Assembly (NCBI GenBank): GCA_012839295.1
Contig: DUNO01000003.1
Location: forward strand, 1-41,689
DNA: 41,689 nt
Direction of reading: 5' to 3'
Origin: Clostridiales bacterium
Lineage (GTDB): Bacteria; Bacillota; Clostridia; Lachnospirales; Lachnospiraceae
The notes beneath the pieces are model-generated. The model worked only from the letters and a program-made list of their open reading frames with translations, did no database searches and had not been told where the DNA came from. Every line of letters starts with the position of its first letter. The stretch's first letter is position 1. Positions 1 through 8,294 of the stretch are shown here, one piece after another. A program made the translations under genes and the position numbers.

Positions 1-68
1 CGAGACGGGATTCGAACCCGCGACCCTCGCCTTGGCAAGGCGATACTCCACCACTGAGCCACTCGCGC
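1..68 (-). tRNA. tRNA-Gly (GCC), 3' end cut by window edge
   Basis: Read on the minus strand, the sequence folds as a tRNA. A GCGCGAG acceptor 5' arm is followed by a D arm, an anticodon stem with loop TTGCCAA (anticodon GCC, glycine), and a T arm with GGTTCGAATCC. Only the first four bases of the 3' acceptor strand (CTCG) are inside the window; the last bases and discriminator lie outside. A consensus promoter sits just upstream. Confidence 0.95.
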
Positions 69-106
69 ATATTTTGTTTTGGCCTGTTTTGCTAGGCACA
101 TTTGAT

Positions 107-135
107 AATATACTATAGAATGGTTCGTTTGTCAA
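107..135 (-). promoter_or_regulatory. Promoter of tRNA-Gly
   Basis: On the minus strand a perfect TTGACA (-35) at 135-130 is followed by a 17-bp spacer and TATATT (-10) at 112-107. This would start transcription about 30 bp before the mature tRNA 5' end at 68, as expected for a tRNA operon leader. Confidence 0.75.
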
Positions 136-203
136 CAGGTTTTTATAAGATTATCGCATTTGATTATCACATTTATGTCAACTAAACCAGTGGTAGAATT
201 CCT

Positions 204-617
204 CTAATTTTGGGTATGGATCGTATTATTTAATATATTGACCAATGCATCCTGGAGAACTTGGGAGAAATTAATATTTTGCTTCATTGCTGCTTCATTT
301 AACCACGACGGAATACTTAATGTCTTTTTAACAGCTTTCGACTCATGTTTCTTCAGATATTCCAACATGTCAAATTGTATAATAACAATAGACTGATTTT
401 CATCTAGCTTTATATCCTCCGGTTTAGACGGCCGAGGAACCGATATCTTGTTGTCTCCCATATATGATATCATTAATCCTAATGCATCAAATGCCATTTC
501 ATATGCCTCATTAATATCCTCACCCTGTGTATTGCATCCTTCTATATCCGGAAAAAACACGAAATATCTTCCATCATTTTCTCTCTGAAATATTGCTGGA
601 TAGAATATTTTTTTCAT
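204..617 (-). CDS. hicB: HicB-family antitoxin
   Basis: 137 aa. The N-terminal half (about 1-75) is a HicB-like fold seen in type II antitoxins: a YPAIF strand, then FPDIEGCNTQGED, then a helix ending in ALGLMI. The C-terminal part (about 98-130, SIPSWLNEAAMKQN...FSQVLQDAL) looks like a ribbon-helix-helix DNA-binding domain, so this antitoxin probably neutralises HicA and also represses its own promoter. It lies 52 bp downstream of hicA on the same strand, with a good AGGAGG site before the ATG. Toxin-first order is normal for hicAB. Family call is firm; the DNA-binding role is inferred. Confidence 0.88.
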   Translation of the reverse strand: MKKIFYPAIFQRENDGRYFVFFPDIEGCNTQGEDINEAYEMAFDALGLMISYMGDNKISVPRPSKPEDIKLDENQSIVIIQFDMLEYLKKHESKAVKKTLSIPSWLNEAAMKQNINFSQVLQDALVNILNNTIHTQN

Positions 618-669
618 AAATACCTCCTGTTTATAAAAATACCTAATGACTTATTAAAGAACAAGGAAC

Positions 670-858
670 TCATCTAAGTCCTGCATCCTTGAGGATTTTA
701 TTCTCTAATCCCTTTGCTAAACCTTTACTATGATAGGGAACTGTTGTGCACCTGTTAGTTTCCGGGTTCTTAAAAAATTTATGTGAACCGTCCTGCCGCT
801 CTTCATAAAATCCATGTTGCCTTAATAACTTTATCATTTGTTTTGGTGTCATTGGCAT
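670..858 (-). CDS. hicA: HicA-family mRNA interferase toxin
   Basis: Short double-stranded-RNA-binding-like toxin that in characterised members cleaves mRNA. The hallmark GSHKFF histidine is present (His26 if translation starts at 858), as are the N-terminal MTPKQMIKLLRQHGF helix and the C-terminal KGLENKILKDAGL helix. I start it at ATG 858 (62 aa). An in-frame ATG at 882 would give 70 aa, but it lies only about 4 nt after the predicted transcription start and the GGAGGAAAGG ribosome-site-like sequence is inside it. First gene of a two-gene unit with hicB. Confidence 0.88.
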   Translation of the reverse strand: MPMTPKQMIKLLRQHGFYEERQDGSHKFFKNPETNRCTTVPYHSKGLAKGLENKILKDAGLR

Positions 859-892
859 CTTCTGTAATATCCTTTCCTCCATCTATGTACTT

Positions 893-943
893 ATTATATT
901 ACGTATTATTACGTATGTCAATATTTTTACGTATTATTACGTA
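893..943 (-). promoter_or_regulatory. hicAB promoter with two 16-bp operators
   Basis: Minus strand: TTGACA at 921-916, exactly 17 bp, TATAAT at 898-893, a perfect sigma-A promoter. The spacer is filled by the 16-mer TACGTATTATTACGTA (900-915), and an identical copy lies just upstream of the -35 (928-943). Each copy is two palindromic TACGTA boxes around TTAT. A repressor, most simply HicB, bound here would block RNA polymerase. Binding is inferred; promoter and repeats are seen. Confidence 0.8.
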
Positions 944-1011
944 CTAAAAAAATAGGATGTATTGTATTTCTGTTTTTATCGTCAGATCAAAAAAGTGCAA
1001 CTTCATTAAGC

Positions 1012-1041
1012 CCTATAAAACAGCGGCTTTTTAAGCCACCG
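1012..1041 (-). terminator. Intrinsic terminator of sugar operon 1
   Basis: On the minus strand a 9-bp stem (two G-U pairs) with a 3-nt A loop at 1041-1021 is followed by TTTTAT. It lies 85 bp past the dhaL stop and closes the long operon. Confidence 0.7.
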
Positions 1042-1125
1042 TTCTGGTCAATGTTAAATTTAGACATAATACTTCCGCAAAATCAGTAGTATCAAAAGCT
1101 GATTCTACCACCTAAGTACAGCTAT

Positions 1126-1764
1126 TCACCTGATCAGCTGCTGTATGGCTGATGCCATCGCATGCAACATCAAATAACAGCTGGTGGCACCGGCATCAAG
1201 CACTCCCCTGGAGCGCTCCCCCAGCCTGCTTGCCCTTCCGATCCTTGCAACCATCTCTTCTGTTGAGCACCATCCTGTCCTTGCTGCCTCCTTCAGCTCC
1301 ACCAAGGCCGTATAAAAGTCCATTCCCTCTGCTAAAGCTGAGGAATAAGCTTCTACCGCGGGAATCAGCGTATCCAGCAGTGTTTTATCACCGCGTTTCG
1401 CATTCCCTATTTCCTGTACCTCTTCCAAGGCAGCCTGCAGCATTTCCCCAAAAATAGCTGCATCGATTTCCTCTTTACCCTCTGAGGCATCTGCCATTGC
1501 TTCAAAAAATACGCCGTACAGGGGGCCCATGGAGCCTCCGATATCTGTCAGCAGGGTGGAGCTTAACACCTGCAAGGCCTCCGACATGTTGTACTCCCTT
1601 CCTTTGATCCGTGCCCCGCAGAGGGTAAACCCCTTATTCATGTTGATGCCATGGTCACCATCCCCGATTTTCCCGTCGATTTCGCTCAGATAATCCCTAT
1701 TTGCCTGGATTGTGGTAATCAGGCTTTCAACAATGGCTATTCCGTCCTTATTTTTGAAAGTCAT
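1126..1764 (-). CDS. dhaL: Dihydroxyacetone-kinase L subunit (DhaL-like)
   Basis: 212 aa, the usual DhaL length. DhaL binds ADP/ATP and two Mg ions and passes phosphate to the ketose held covalently by DhaK. The metal-ligand signature is intact: Asp30, Asp35 and Asp37 in EIDGKIGDGDHG. The glycine-rich nucleotide cap GGSMGPLYG and C-terminal DAGATS are also present. Last gene of the operon, 16 bp after dhaK. No DhaM phosphodonor or fused kinase domain is encoded nearby, so the phosphate source is unclear: ATP directly, as in fused DhaK-DhaL kinases, triokinase and the tetrulose kinases DerK/LerK, or a DhaM encoded elsewhere. Confidence 0.9.
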   Translation of the reverse strand: MTFKNKDGIAIVESLITTIQANRDYLSEIDGKIGDGDHGINMNKGFTLCGARIKGREYNMSEALQVLSSTLLTDIGGSMGPLYGVFFEAMADASEGKEEIDAAIFGEMLQAALEEVQEIGNAKRGDKTLLDTLIPAVEAYSSALAEGMDFYTALVELKEAARTGWCSTEEMVARIGRASRLGERSRGVLDAGATSCYLMLHAMASAIQQLIR

Positions 1765-1780
1765 TTGCCTTCCCTCCCCT

Positions 1781-2779
1781 CTAGAATTGTGTTAATCCTA
1801 CGGATTCTGCAGGCATATCGATCAATTCCTTCAATTCTTCATCCAGCCTCATGACCGTTAAGGTAACTCCCATCATTTCCAGTGACGTAAAATAATTCCC
1901 CACATAGGCCCGGTGAACCTTGATTTCTTTTCTGTCCAGGATTTCAGCCACCTTATTGTAGACGATATACTGCTCCATGACGGGAGTCGCCCCTAACCCG
2001 GATAACAACACAACTACCTCATCCCCCGTATGAAAGGGCAGATCCGGCAGGAGGATCTCCAGCATCTGCTTCGCTATTTCATCGGCTGTCTTCAGGGGCT
2101 GGACACTGACCCCGGGTTCTCCGTGGTGTCCGATCCCTACCTCCATCATGCCCTCTTCAATTGTAAAATTAGGATGACCCACTGCAGGAATTGTACAGGG
2201 TCTGGTTCCTATTCCTACGCTGCGCGTATTGTTGATGGCCTTTTGTGCCGCAGCAATTACTTCATCCAGCCCGGCTCCCATGGCTGCTTTGGCTCCGGCG
2301 ATCTTCCACATAAGGACTTCCCCGGCCACACCCCTTCTCCGCTGTGCTTCCTCAGGGGGTGCAGAGGCGGCGTCATCATTTGCAACTACGGTTTTTACAA
2401 GGATTCCTTCCTTCTTGGCCATTTTCACCGCCATCCTGACATTCATATTGTCTCCGGCATAATTTCCGTACAGGCACGCTACTCCCTTACCGGAGTCAGC
2501 CTCCTTCATCGCCTGGAAAAATGCCTGGGCGGCCGGGGATGAAAATATCTCGCCCACGGCAACGGCATCACACATGTTTTTCCCTATATACCCAATGAAT
2601 GCAGGCTTGTGGCCGGAGCCTCCCCCGGTTACGATGCCAACCTTACCCTCCACCGGGGCGTTTTTATATTTTAACACCCGGGGATTGTCCGTCCCTGCCA
2701 AAAGGTTGGCATGGGCTTTGACGTAGCCCTTTAGCATGTCTTCTACAACAAAGTCAGGATTATTAATAATTCTGCTCAT
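1781..2779 (-). CDS. dhaK: Dihydroxyacetone/erythrulose-kinase K subunit (DhaK-like)
   Basis: 332 aa, full length. DhaK binds short ketoses as a hemiaminal on a histidine. That histidine is present as His219 in GIGHHGEPG. The substrate loop GGGSGHKP (52-59) and GNYAGDNMN with Asp110 are also intact. Members phosphorylate dihydroxyacetone, glyceraldehyde (triokinase) or D-/L-erythrulose. The adjacent RpiB-type isomerase recalls the tetritol pathways in which erythrulose-4-phosphate is isomerised to erythrose-4-phosphate. The two aldolases upstream would equally supply C3 aldehydes or ketoses. Start ATG is preceded by a GGAGGA site. Family sure, substrate not. Confidence 0.9.
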   Translation of the reverse strand: MSRIINNPDFVVEDMLKGYVKAHANLLAGTDNPRVLKYKNAPVEGKVGIVTGGGSGHKPAFIGYIGKNMCDAVAVGEIFSSPAAQAFFQAMKEADSGKGVACLYGNYAGDNMNVRMAVKMAKKEGILVKTVVANDDAASAPPEEAQRRRGVAGEVLMWKIAGAKAAMGAGLDEVIAAAQKAINNTRSVGIGTRPCTIPAVGHPNFTIEEGMMEVGIGHHGEPGVSVQPLKTADEIAKQMLEILLPDLPFHTGDEVVVLLSGLGATPVMEQYIVYNKVAEILDRKEIKVHRAYVGNYFTSLEMMGVTLTVMRLDEELKELIDMPAESVGLTQF

Positions 2780-2794
2780 GGCATCCTCCTCCGA

Positions 2795-3247
2795 TTATCG
2801 AATATACTCCCGTTCTATCTCTGTAATGCGGGCTACCTTCTGCTTGGAGGCACCGCCTGCAAAATCACATCCTAACCAGATATCGACAAGGCATTTGCAC
2901 AGCTCAACCCCTATGACACGCTCGCCCATACATAGGATCTGTGCATTGTTGCTTTTCCGGGAACGCTCTGCGGAATAAGGATCATGGCATACAGCTGCCC
3001 GTATTCCCGGAACCTTATTTGCCGTAATCGCCATGCCGATACCCGTGCCGCATAAAAGGATCCCACGCTCAAAGCTTCCTCCAGCAACAGCTTCGGCAAC
3101 ACTTTTCGCTATGTCAGGGTAAAAAACCGTTTCCCCCGGACCAGCCCCAAAGTCTTTGAGCTCTATTTCTTCCCTGCCCTTTAAATGTCCTATAATCTCC
3201 AGTTTTAAATGATATGCCGCTTCATCGCATCCAATGGCAATCCTCAT
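2795..3247 (-). CDS. RpiB/LacAB-family sugar-phosphate isomerase
   Basis: 150 aa, normal for the family. Cofactor-free aldose/ketose phosphate isomerase; members act on ribose-5-P/ribulose-5-P, allose-6-P, galactose-6-P or D-erythrulose-4-P. Seen: N-terminal IAIGCDEAAYHLK with Asp8, the CGTGIG loop with catalytic-type Cys66, His89 in VCHDPYSAERSRKSNNAQ, and C-terminal REYIR. It sits between the fucose-isomerase-like gene and dhaK with short gaps. This suggests it isomerises the DhaKL product or a pentose-phosphate intermediate. An ordinary ribose-5-P isomerase role is the simpler alternative. Confidence 0.88.
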   Translation of the reverse strand: MRIAIGCDEAAYHLKLEIIGHLKGREEIELKDFGAGPGETVFYPDIAKSVAEAVAGGSFERGILLCGTGIGMAITANKVPGIRAAVCHDPYSAERSRKSNNAQILCMGERVIGVELCKCLVDIWLGCDFAGGASKQKVARITEIEREYIR

Positions 3248-3271
3248 ACAATATCCCCCTCATCATCAAAA

Positions 3272-4684
3272 TCATTCCCCAAGTACTTCCACATCGATTT
3301 CCAGCATCCTGCAGATAGTCTTAAGCTCATCTATGCAGTCACCATATACGGCATGGCAATGGTTCGCGCTGAACCGTTCCAGGAAAATCCTATGATCGAA
3401 GGGCAGCTTTGCAAACACATGGGGCCACTCCCTGGTAGTCTCCGCCATCTTTTCCTCGGGAAGGCTTACAAATTCGGCAGGTATGACCGTCATGCGGTAT
3501 TTTCCCTTATAGCGGTTTAAACGGGCAATGGTGGCCTGGCCGGGGCTCGTCATGCAGTTCACGTGACAGCCGCCTCCTGCGTAGATCTCCAGGCAGGGAT
3601 ACAGCTTTACTTTCTTTAGGTTCTCCTCGGGATCCTTACTGCGTCCCGCATAATAGGTTGATTCCGAGCCGCAGTTGCAGAAGACCATGACATCATAATC
3701 CGAATCATAATGGCGGACATCCATGAATAAAACAGGGTCATCTGTCAGCAGCTTCAGTATCTGCATTGTCATGGCCGCATCAGAATCCGCTTCGCAGGCA
3801 TAGGCCACCGGCTCCTTTTCCCCGTCCCAGTCATAGGGGTCATTCATAAAGGCTGCCGCGATACATTCTGTACAGTAATGCCTGCTCATTTCATAATGGC
3901 ATTTCACACCTACAAAATCATAGCTGTTGTCCCTTACGATTTTTTTAACCGCCTCATAATGCCTGATCTGCTCCTTTAATTTTTCCGGCGTCAGACGGTT
4001 ACCGTCATATAAAATCTCGCCGCAATGCCCACTGAGCCAGTCAAAAGCCTTCTCCACCTGCTTCTCCGGCACTTCCTCCGCCAGACGGACAATTTCAGAT
4101 TGATCCATGTGGTCCACATCTACACCGAATTTCTCCTGCCAGTCCTGCATGCTCACGGTGGCGCTGTACATCCCTAAGCTTCTTCCCCCGATCAAGCCGT
4201 ATTTCTGTCCTTTCAGCCTGTTTACGACGCCGGCGCAGCGTGCAAAATGCACTATTTTCCCTAATATCTCCGGATTCCTGAAATCTCCGGCCACCCGGAA
4301 ATGGTCAATTCCCAAATGATCCAAGGCTCCTCCCGCTGCCAGCATGGATACCATTCCAGGCCAGTCAGGATTCAAATTCGCACACAACAGGAAAGGTCCT
4401 TTTCCAAATTTTGCAATGATTGCTGAAAAATTAGGGAAGGCAAAGACACCATGGGAGATAACCGTGCCGTCAACCCCCTGCTTATTCAGAAATTCCGCCT
4501 GCTCCTTCGCTGACTGGACGGAATTAACCAGACATTCCGCCCGGACGACCTCTATCCGCCCGTCCTTCTCCAGCTCTTCCACTATCGTATCAACCTGGGC
4601 CTGGACGATCTCCTTTAGGGTCTCATGAACCTCCATATCCCCGTCAGATACTCCGACAATACCGATCACCGGTTTTCTACCCAT
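3272..4684 (-). CDS. L-fucose/L-arabinose isomerase-family protein
   Basis: 470 aa. Related to L-fucose isomerase (aldose-ketose isomerase, Mn-dependent, using Glu, Asp and His ligands). Candidate ligands are seen in order: Glu in AYACEADSDAAMTM, Asp in LFMDVRHYDSDYD and His in FSANHCHAVYGD, so the active site looks complete. Fucose isomerases are usually nearer 590 aa, so this belongs to the shorter fucose-isomerase-like group of poorly defined substrates. It lies directly downstream of FGGY kinase 2, in keeping with making the ketose that the kinases phosphorylate. Specificity cannot be read from sequence. Confidence 0.82.
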   Translation of the reverse strand: MGRKPVIGIVGVSDGDMEVHETLKEIVQAQVDTIVEELEKDGRIEVVRAECLVNSVQSAKEQAEFLNKQGVDGTVISHGVFAFPNFSAIIAKFGKGPFLLCANLNPDWPGMVSMLAAGGALDHLGIDHFRVAGDFRNPEILGKIVHFARCAGVVNRLKGQKYGLIGGRSLGMYSATVSMQDWQEKFGVDVDHMDQSEIVRLAEEVPEKQVEKAFDWLSGHCGEILYDGNRLTPEKLKEQIRHYEAVKKIVRDNSYDFVGVKCHYEMSRHYCTECIAAAFMNDPYDWDGEKEPVAYACEADSDAAMTMQILKLLTDDPVLFMDVRHYDSDYDVMVFCNCGSESTYYAGRSKDPEENLKKVKLYPCLEIYAGGGCHVNCMTSPGQATIARLNRYKGKYRMTVIPAEFVSLPEEKMAETTREWPHVFAKLPFDHRIFLERFSANHCHAVYGDCIDELKTICRMLEIDVEVLGE

Positions 4685-4706
4685 AATTAGTCCTCCTATC
4701 CTTCTC

Positions 4707-6176
4707 CTATCTCAAACGGCTTCTTATGTCCTGATATTTCTCAAATAATCCGTCATAATCCTTTGATGCATAAAAAACCTCTTTTGTCCTCACAAACTGG
4801 GCAACCGCCTCCCCATAGCTGCCATAATCGCCGCATGCCACAGCGCAGATAATGGCAAGCCCCGTAATTCCAGCCTCCCTATTCTCCAGCACATGGATCT
4901 CCTTCTTCAGGATATCCGCCTTCAGCTGCATAAACATCCTGGATTTTGTAATTCCTCCCGTTGCGCTGAGGTACCCGATGGGGAACCCGGTTTTCTGCAG
5001 CGTATCCAGGTTGATCCTGGATTCAAAATTCAGCCCCTGCAGCACCGCCCGGTAGAATTCCCACCTGTCCGTATCCAGGGTAATGCCGATAAATGCCCCC
5101 GGCACCTTCGACTCAGGATCCATAATATTAACCTTGCTTAAATGGGGCAAAAAAATCAGCTCCGTATCCTCCCGGCTGTTTTTCTCCAGATAGGCATAGA
5201 TATCCTCCCCTTCCTCCAGGCTGTCCTTTATCCCCGCCTCAAAGGTGCGGATATACCATCGGAGGGCGTTCCCATAGGTTAAGAAGGAAGCCGGTATCAG
5301 GTACAGACCCTTTTCCAGGAAGGGCTCCACACACATGCTGCGTTTGACCAGCTCCCCGGAAGACTGGAATACGGCTTCCCCCACAACAAGATTAATGCTC
5401 TCTGTCGAGCCTTCTCCGATCATGGCTGCACCCGGCGCATACACACCGCCTCCGATGGTTGCACTGCACTGGTCATGGCATCCCAGATAAATCCCAAGCT
5501 CCGGGGACAATCCTAATTCCTCTGCCAGCCCGCTCCTGATCTTCCCAAGGAAAGTCCCCACCGGAAGCACCGGCGAAAACCACTCCCCGGGAAGCCCAAG
5601 GGCTTCGAGCAGCTCCTCCGACCAGCTGCCCAGGTGTATGTCAAAAAGAAGGGTTTTGGATGCCGTGCCTGCATCTACACCCCTGCTTCCGCTCAGCAGA
5701 TAATTATAATAATCATTTGCCAGGTAGATGCTCCTTGCCTTCTCCATGACCCCGGGACAGTTATCCCTCAGCCATAAAAGCCTAAACAATGAAAATGTCT
5801 CGTTCGGCACAACCCCTGTGATATCAAATATTCTTTCATCCGTATATTGTTTGGACAGCCGCTTCTCCATGCCTTTGCACCGGCTGTCTGCATAGGTAAT
5901 GAAATTATGTAACGGGACATCACATTCATCCAGGAGGACGAATGCTTCCCCAAAGCTCGCAAGCGATAAGGCCTTTACGGAGCCTGCCTTTGGCGAAAGC
6001 TCCTTCAGAACCTGCTTCACCTTAGCATAAATCTCTAATGGGTCTAATTCCACAAAGCCCCGCCGGGGAAATTTCAGGCTATATTCCGCATGGGCAGCAG
6101 CAACCACCTCAGCCTTTTCCGTGATAATGGAGGCTTTGCAGCCGGAGGTTCCTATATCAAGTCCTATGTATGCCAT
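4707..6176 (-). CDS. FGGY-family carbohydrate kinase 2
   Basis: 489 aa, two-domain actin-fold sugar kinase, xylulokinase-like in length. N-terminal IGLDIGTSGCKAS is the phosphate-1 motif; GCHDQCSATIGGG carries the likely catalytic Asp; the C-terminal SATGGITKSRMFMQLKADIL and AGITGLA motifs bind ATP. Paired with aldolase 2 immediately upstream and the isomerase immediately downstream. FGGY enzymes phosphorylate ketoses or polyols; with a class II aldolase beside it, a ketose-1-phosphate product is plausible. It differs clearly from FGGY kinase 1 in this operon, so the two probably have different substrates. Confidence 0.88.
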   Translation of the reverse strand: MAYIGLDIGTSGCKASIITEKAEVVAAAHAEYSLKFPRRGFVELDPLEIYAKVKQVLKELSPKAGSVKALSLASFGEAFVLLDECDVPLHNFITYADSRCKGMEKRLSKQYTDERIFDITGVVPNETFSLFRLLWLRDNCPGVMEKARSIYLANDYYNYLLSGSRGVDAGTASKTLLFDIHLGSWSEELLEALGLPGEWFSPVLPVGTFLGKIRSGLAEELGLSPELGIYLGCHDQCSATIGGGVYAPGAAMIGEGSTESINLVVGEAVFQSSGELVKRSMCVEPFLEKGLYLIPASFLTYGNALRWYIRTFEAGIKDSLEEGEDIYAYLEKNSREDTELIFLPHLSKVNIMDPESKVPGAFIGITLDTDRWEFYRAVLQGLNFESRINLDTLQKTGFPIGYLSATGGITKSRMFMQLKADILKKEIHVLENREAGITGLAIICAVACGDYGSYGEAVAQFVRTKEVFYASKDYDGLFEKYQDIRSRLR

Positions 6177-6268
6177 TTCAAGACTCCTTTCCCTAAAATC
6201 TTGACACAGATAATGCGAAACTCAGAAATTGCTGCTGTTTTTCACTGACTATACTGTTTTGCAATTCC

Positions 6269-7123
6269 TTAAAATCTCGACAGCTTTAGCTTAGCCTCTA
6301 AATATGTTTCCAGCCTTTCCTGCACGAACCTGGGAACCTCCAGAAGCTTGAAGGGATTATCCTCTTTTTCCTTTAGTCTTGTATAATCCACCAATGCTTT
6401 ATAATATTCCCCTATAAATTCAGTTCCTACATTGAATTTATTGATGCCTTTTTTGAAGGCTTCCCTCAGCTGGTCATCCGGGATCCCGCTGCCTCCGTGG
6501 AGAACCAGGGGCACCTTGGTAGCTGCGTTGATCTCCTCCAGCCTTTGGATATCCAGAACCGGTTTCTCCCTGTATACCCCATGTGCATTTCCAATGGAAA
6601 TAGCCAGGGAATCAATATTGGTTTCCCTGCAAAAGAGCCCTGCTGTCTCCGGGTCGGTATATATTCCCTTTTTCTCTGCACTGTCCGAGGTTTCCAGACC
6701 TATCGTCCCCAGCTCGGCCTCCACGTCCGCACCCAGGATATGGGCTGCTTCCGCCACTTTTTTTGTCAACTCTATATTTTCCTTTAACGGCCTTGCGGAG
6801 CCGTCAATCATTACTGAGGGAAATCCCAGACGGATTGCCCTGATTACGCTTTCATAGTCATAGCTGTGGTCCAGGTGCAGCCCGATGGGTACCCTGACCC
6901 CTGCCGCCAGATCCTTTGCTGTCTCCGCAAAACCTTTGATGCTAAAGGTATTATTCTTCCCTGAGTGCTCCGGCAGCAGCATAACAAGTGCAGGTGTGTT
7001 TGCCTTTTCAGCTGTTTTAATCACGGAATACACCATGTTGTAATCAATACAGATGAATGAGATGACCGAAGTACCCGCTTCATCCGCCATCCTTAATATG
7101 TTTTTAACACTCTCCAGTGCCAT
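6269..7123 (-). CDS. Class II (zinc) ketose-phosphate aldolase 2
   Basis: 284 aa, FbaA/GatY/KbaY/IolJ superfamily: cleaves a ketose (bis)phosphate to DHAP plus an aldehyde. Zinc and catalytic motifs are intact: HLDHS with the catalytic-type Asp, EAELGTIG, ISIGNAHG, VLHGGSG, and the phosphate loop FNVGTEF. A good AGGAG site precedes the ATG. It is separated from the transketolase genes by a 213-bp repeat tract and followed by FGGY kinase 2. About the length of tagatose-bisphosphate-type aldolases. Substrate unknown. Confidence 0.87.
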   Translation of the reverse strand: MALESVKNILRMADEAGTSVISFICIDYNMVYSVIKTAEKANTPALVMLLPEHSGKNNTFSIKGFAETAKDLAAGVRVPIGLHLDHSYDYESVIRAIRLGFPSVMIDGSARPLKENIELTKKVAEAAHILGADVEAELGTIGLETSDSAEKKGIYTDPETAGLFCRETNIDSLAISIGNAHGVYREKPVLDIQRLEEINAATKVPLVLHGGSGIPDDQLREAFKKGINKFNVGTEFIGEYYKALVDYTRLKEKEDNPFKLLEVPRFVQERLETYLEAKLKLSRF

Positions 7124-7140
7124 AGCTTTCTCTCTCCTAT

Positions 7141-7336
7141 TGCCTTCTACTTTTCTAGCGTCACCTTCCTGGCATTGCTTTTCTTAACACTATTTCTTCT
7201 GTCATTACTTCTCTAACGTTACACTTCCATAACATTACTTTTCTAACATTACTTTTCTAACATTACTTCTCCAGCATTACACTTCGCTAGGGTTGCTCCT
7301 TTAACATTGCTTTTCTTAACATTTCCTTTTCCAACT
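7141..7336 (-). repeat. Degenerate 14-16-bp tandem repeat tract
   Basis: The whole space between the transketolase C stop and aldolase 2 is about 13 imperfect copies of a unit that reads AATGTTAGAAAAGT on the coding strand. The middle copies (7235-7277) are nearly identical. Each of these three reads as a mini-ORF M-L-E-K-stop whose UAA overlaps the next AUG (UAAUG): 7277-7263, 7263-7249, 7249-7235. The tract is transcribed with the operon. No protein, terminator or promoter is evident in it. Confidence 0.8.
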
Positions 7337-8290
7337 TCACTTTTTCCCAGCCTTACGCTCAATTGCACTTTTTGCCTTGCCTACAATATTCTCCACTGTA
7401 AGCCCGTACCGCTCCAGCAGCGCTTCTGCAGGCCCCGAGTGGCCGAACTCATCTTCCACTCCCACCCGTTCAACGGGTACCAGCACATTCTCTGCAATTA
7501 CCTCTGATACTGCCGAGCCAAGGCCTCCGATGATGTTATGCTCCTCGACGGTAACAATTGCCCCCGTCTCCTTTGCTGAGGCAAGGATTAATTCCTTGTC
7601 AAAGGGCTTCATGGTATGCAGGTTGATTACCCTTGCCGAAATCCCTTCCTTTTCAAGCTCTTCTGCCGCCGCATAGGCTTTCTGGACCATAATCCCATAA
7701 GCTGCAATCGTCACGTCCCTGCCTTCCTTTAAAATAATTCCTTTTCCCAGTTCAAATTTATAATCCTTTACCCTGTCCGTAATCTCCTCCACAGCCAACC
7801 GGCTGGTGCGCAGATAGCAGGGGCCGTCATAGGCAATCATAGCCTTTACCGCCTCCCGTGTTTCCCTTGCATCACAGGGGATGACCACCGTCATATCAGG
7901 GATGGTCCGCATGAGGCTCACGTCCTCGATACATTGATGGGTGGCTCCGTCCTCCCCGACCGTTAATCCTGCATGGCTTCCTACCACCTTTACATTCAGA
8001 TGGGGATATGCCACGCAATTGCGGATCTGGTCATAGCCCCTCCCCGCCGTGAACATGGCAAAGGAATGGCAGAAGGCAATTTTCCCCGTGGCGGCAAAGC
8101 CTGCCGCAATATCAATCATATTGGCCTCTGCAATTCCTATATTATAGAATCTCTCCGGATATTGCTCCGCAAAATTAACGGACATGGTACAGCTGGCTAA
8201 ATCCGCATCCAGCGCCACGATATCCGGGTTATTGCCAAATTCACACAAGGCCTTCCCATATGCAACCCTGCTCGCTATTTTTTCACTCAT
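7337..8290 (-). CDS. Transketolase, C-terminal subunit
   Basis: 317 aa from ATG 8290, which has GGAGGG 8 nt upstream; a longer upstream reading frame would overlap the N subunit and carries no family sequence. Contains the pyrimidine-binding and C-terminal domains of transketolase. The catalytic-type Glu is in NIGIAEANMIDIAAG; SHAGLTVGEDGATHQ and the GHSG near the C-terminus are conserved. Together with the N subunit it forms one thiamine-diphosphate enzyme that moves a two-carbon ketol unit. Split transketolases occur in many anaerobes and in dedicated pathways (apulose-4-P transketolase AptAB, sulfo-transketolase SqwGH), so presence inside a sugar operon suggests a dedicated substrate. Confidence 0.9.
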   Translation of the reverse strand: MSEKIASRVAYGKALCEFGNNPDIVALDADLASCTMSVNFAEQYPERFYNIGIAEANMIDIAAGFAATGKIAFCHSFAMFTAGRGYDQIRNCVAYPHLNVKVVGSHAGLTVGEDGATHQCIEDVSLMRTIPDMTVVIPCDARETREAVKAMIAYDGPCYLRTSRLAVEEITDRVKDYKFELGKGIILKEGRDVTIAAYGIMVQKAYAAAEELEKEGISARVINLHTMKPFDKELILASAKETGAIVTVEEHNIIGGLGSAVSEVIAENVLVPVERVGVEDEFGHSGPAEALLERYGLTVENIVGKAKSAIERKAGKK

Positions 8291-8294
8291 CTGA

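Noticed and set aside
2030-2542. Plus-strand open frame of 170 codons opposite dhaK
   Set aside because: It lies wholly inside a gene with strong family motifs, has no ribosome site and no recognisable domain.
6190-6284. Near-repeat of AAAATCTTGACA / AAAATCTCGACA around the aldolase 2 stop
   Set aside because: Too short and not extended on either side; best treated as chance similarity.
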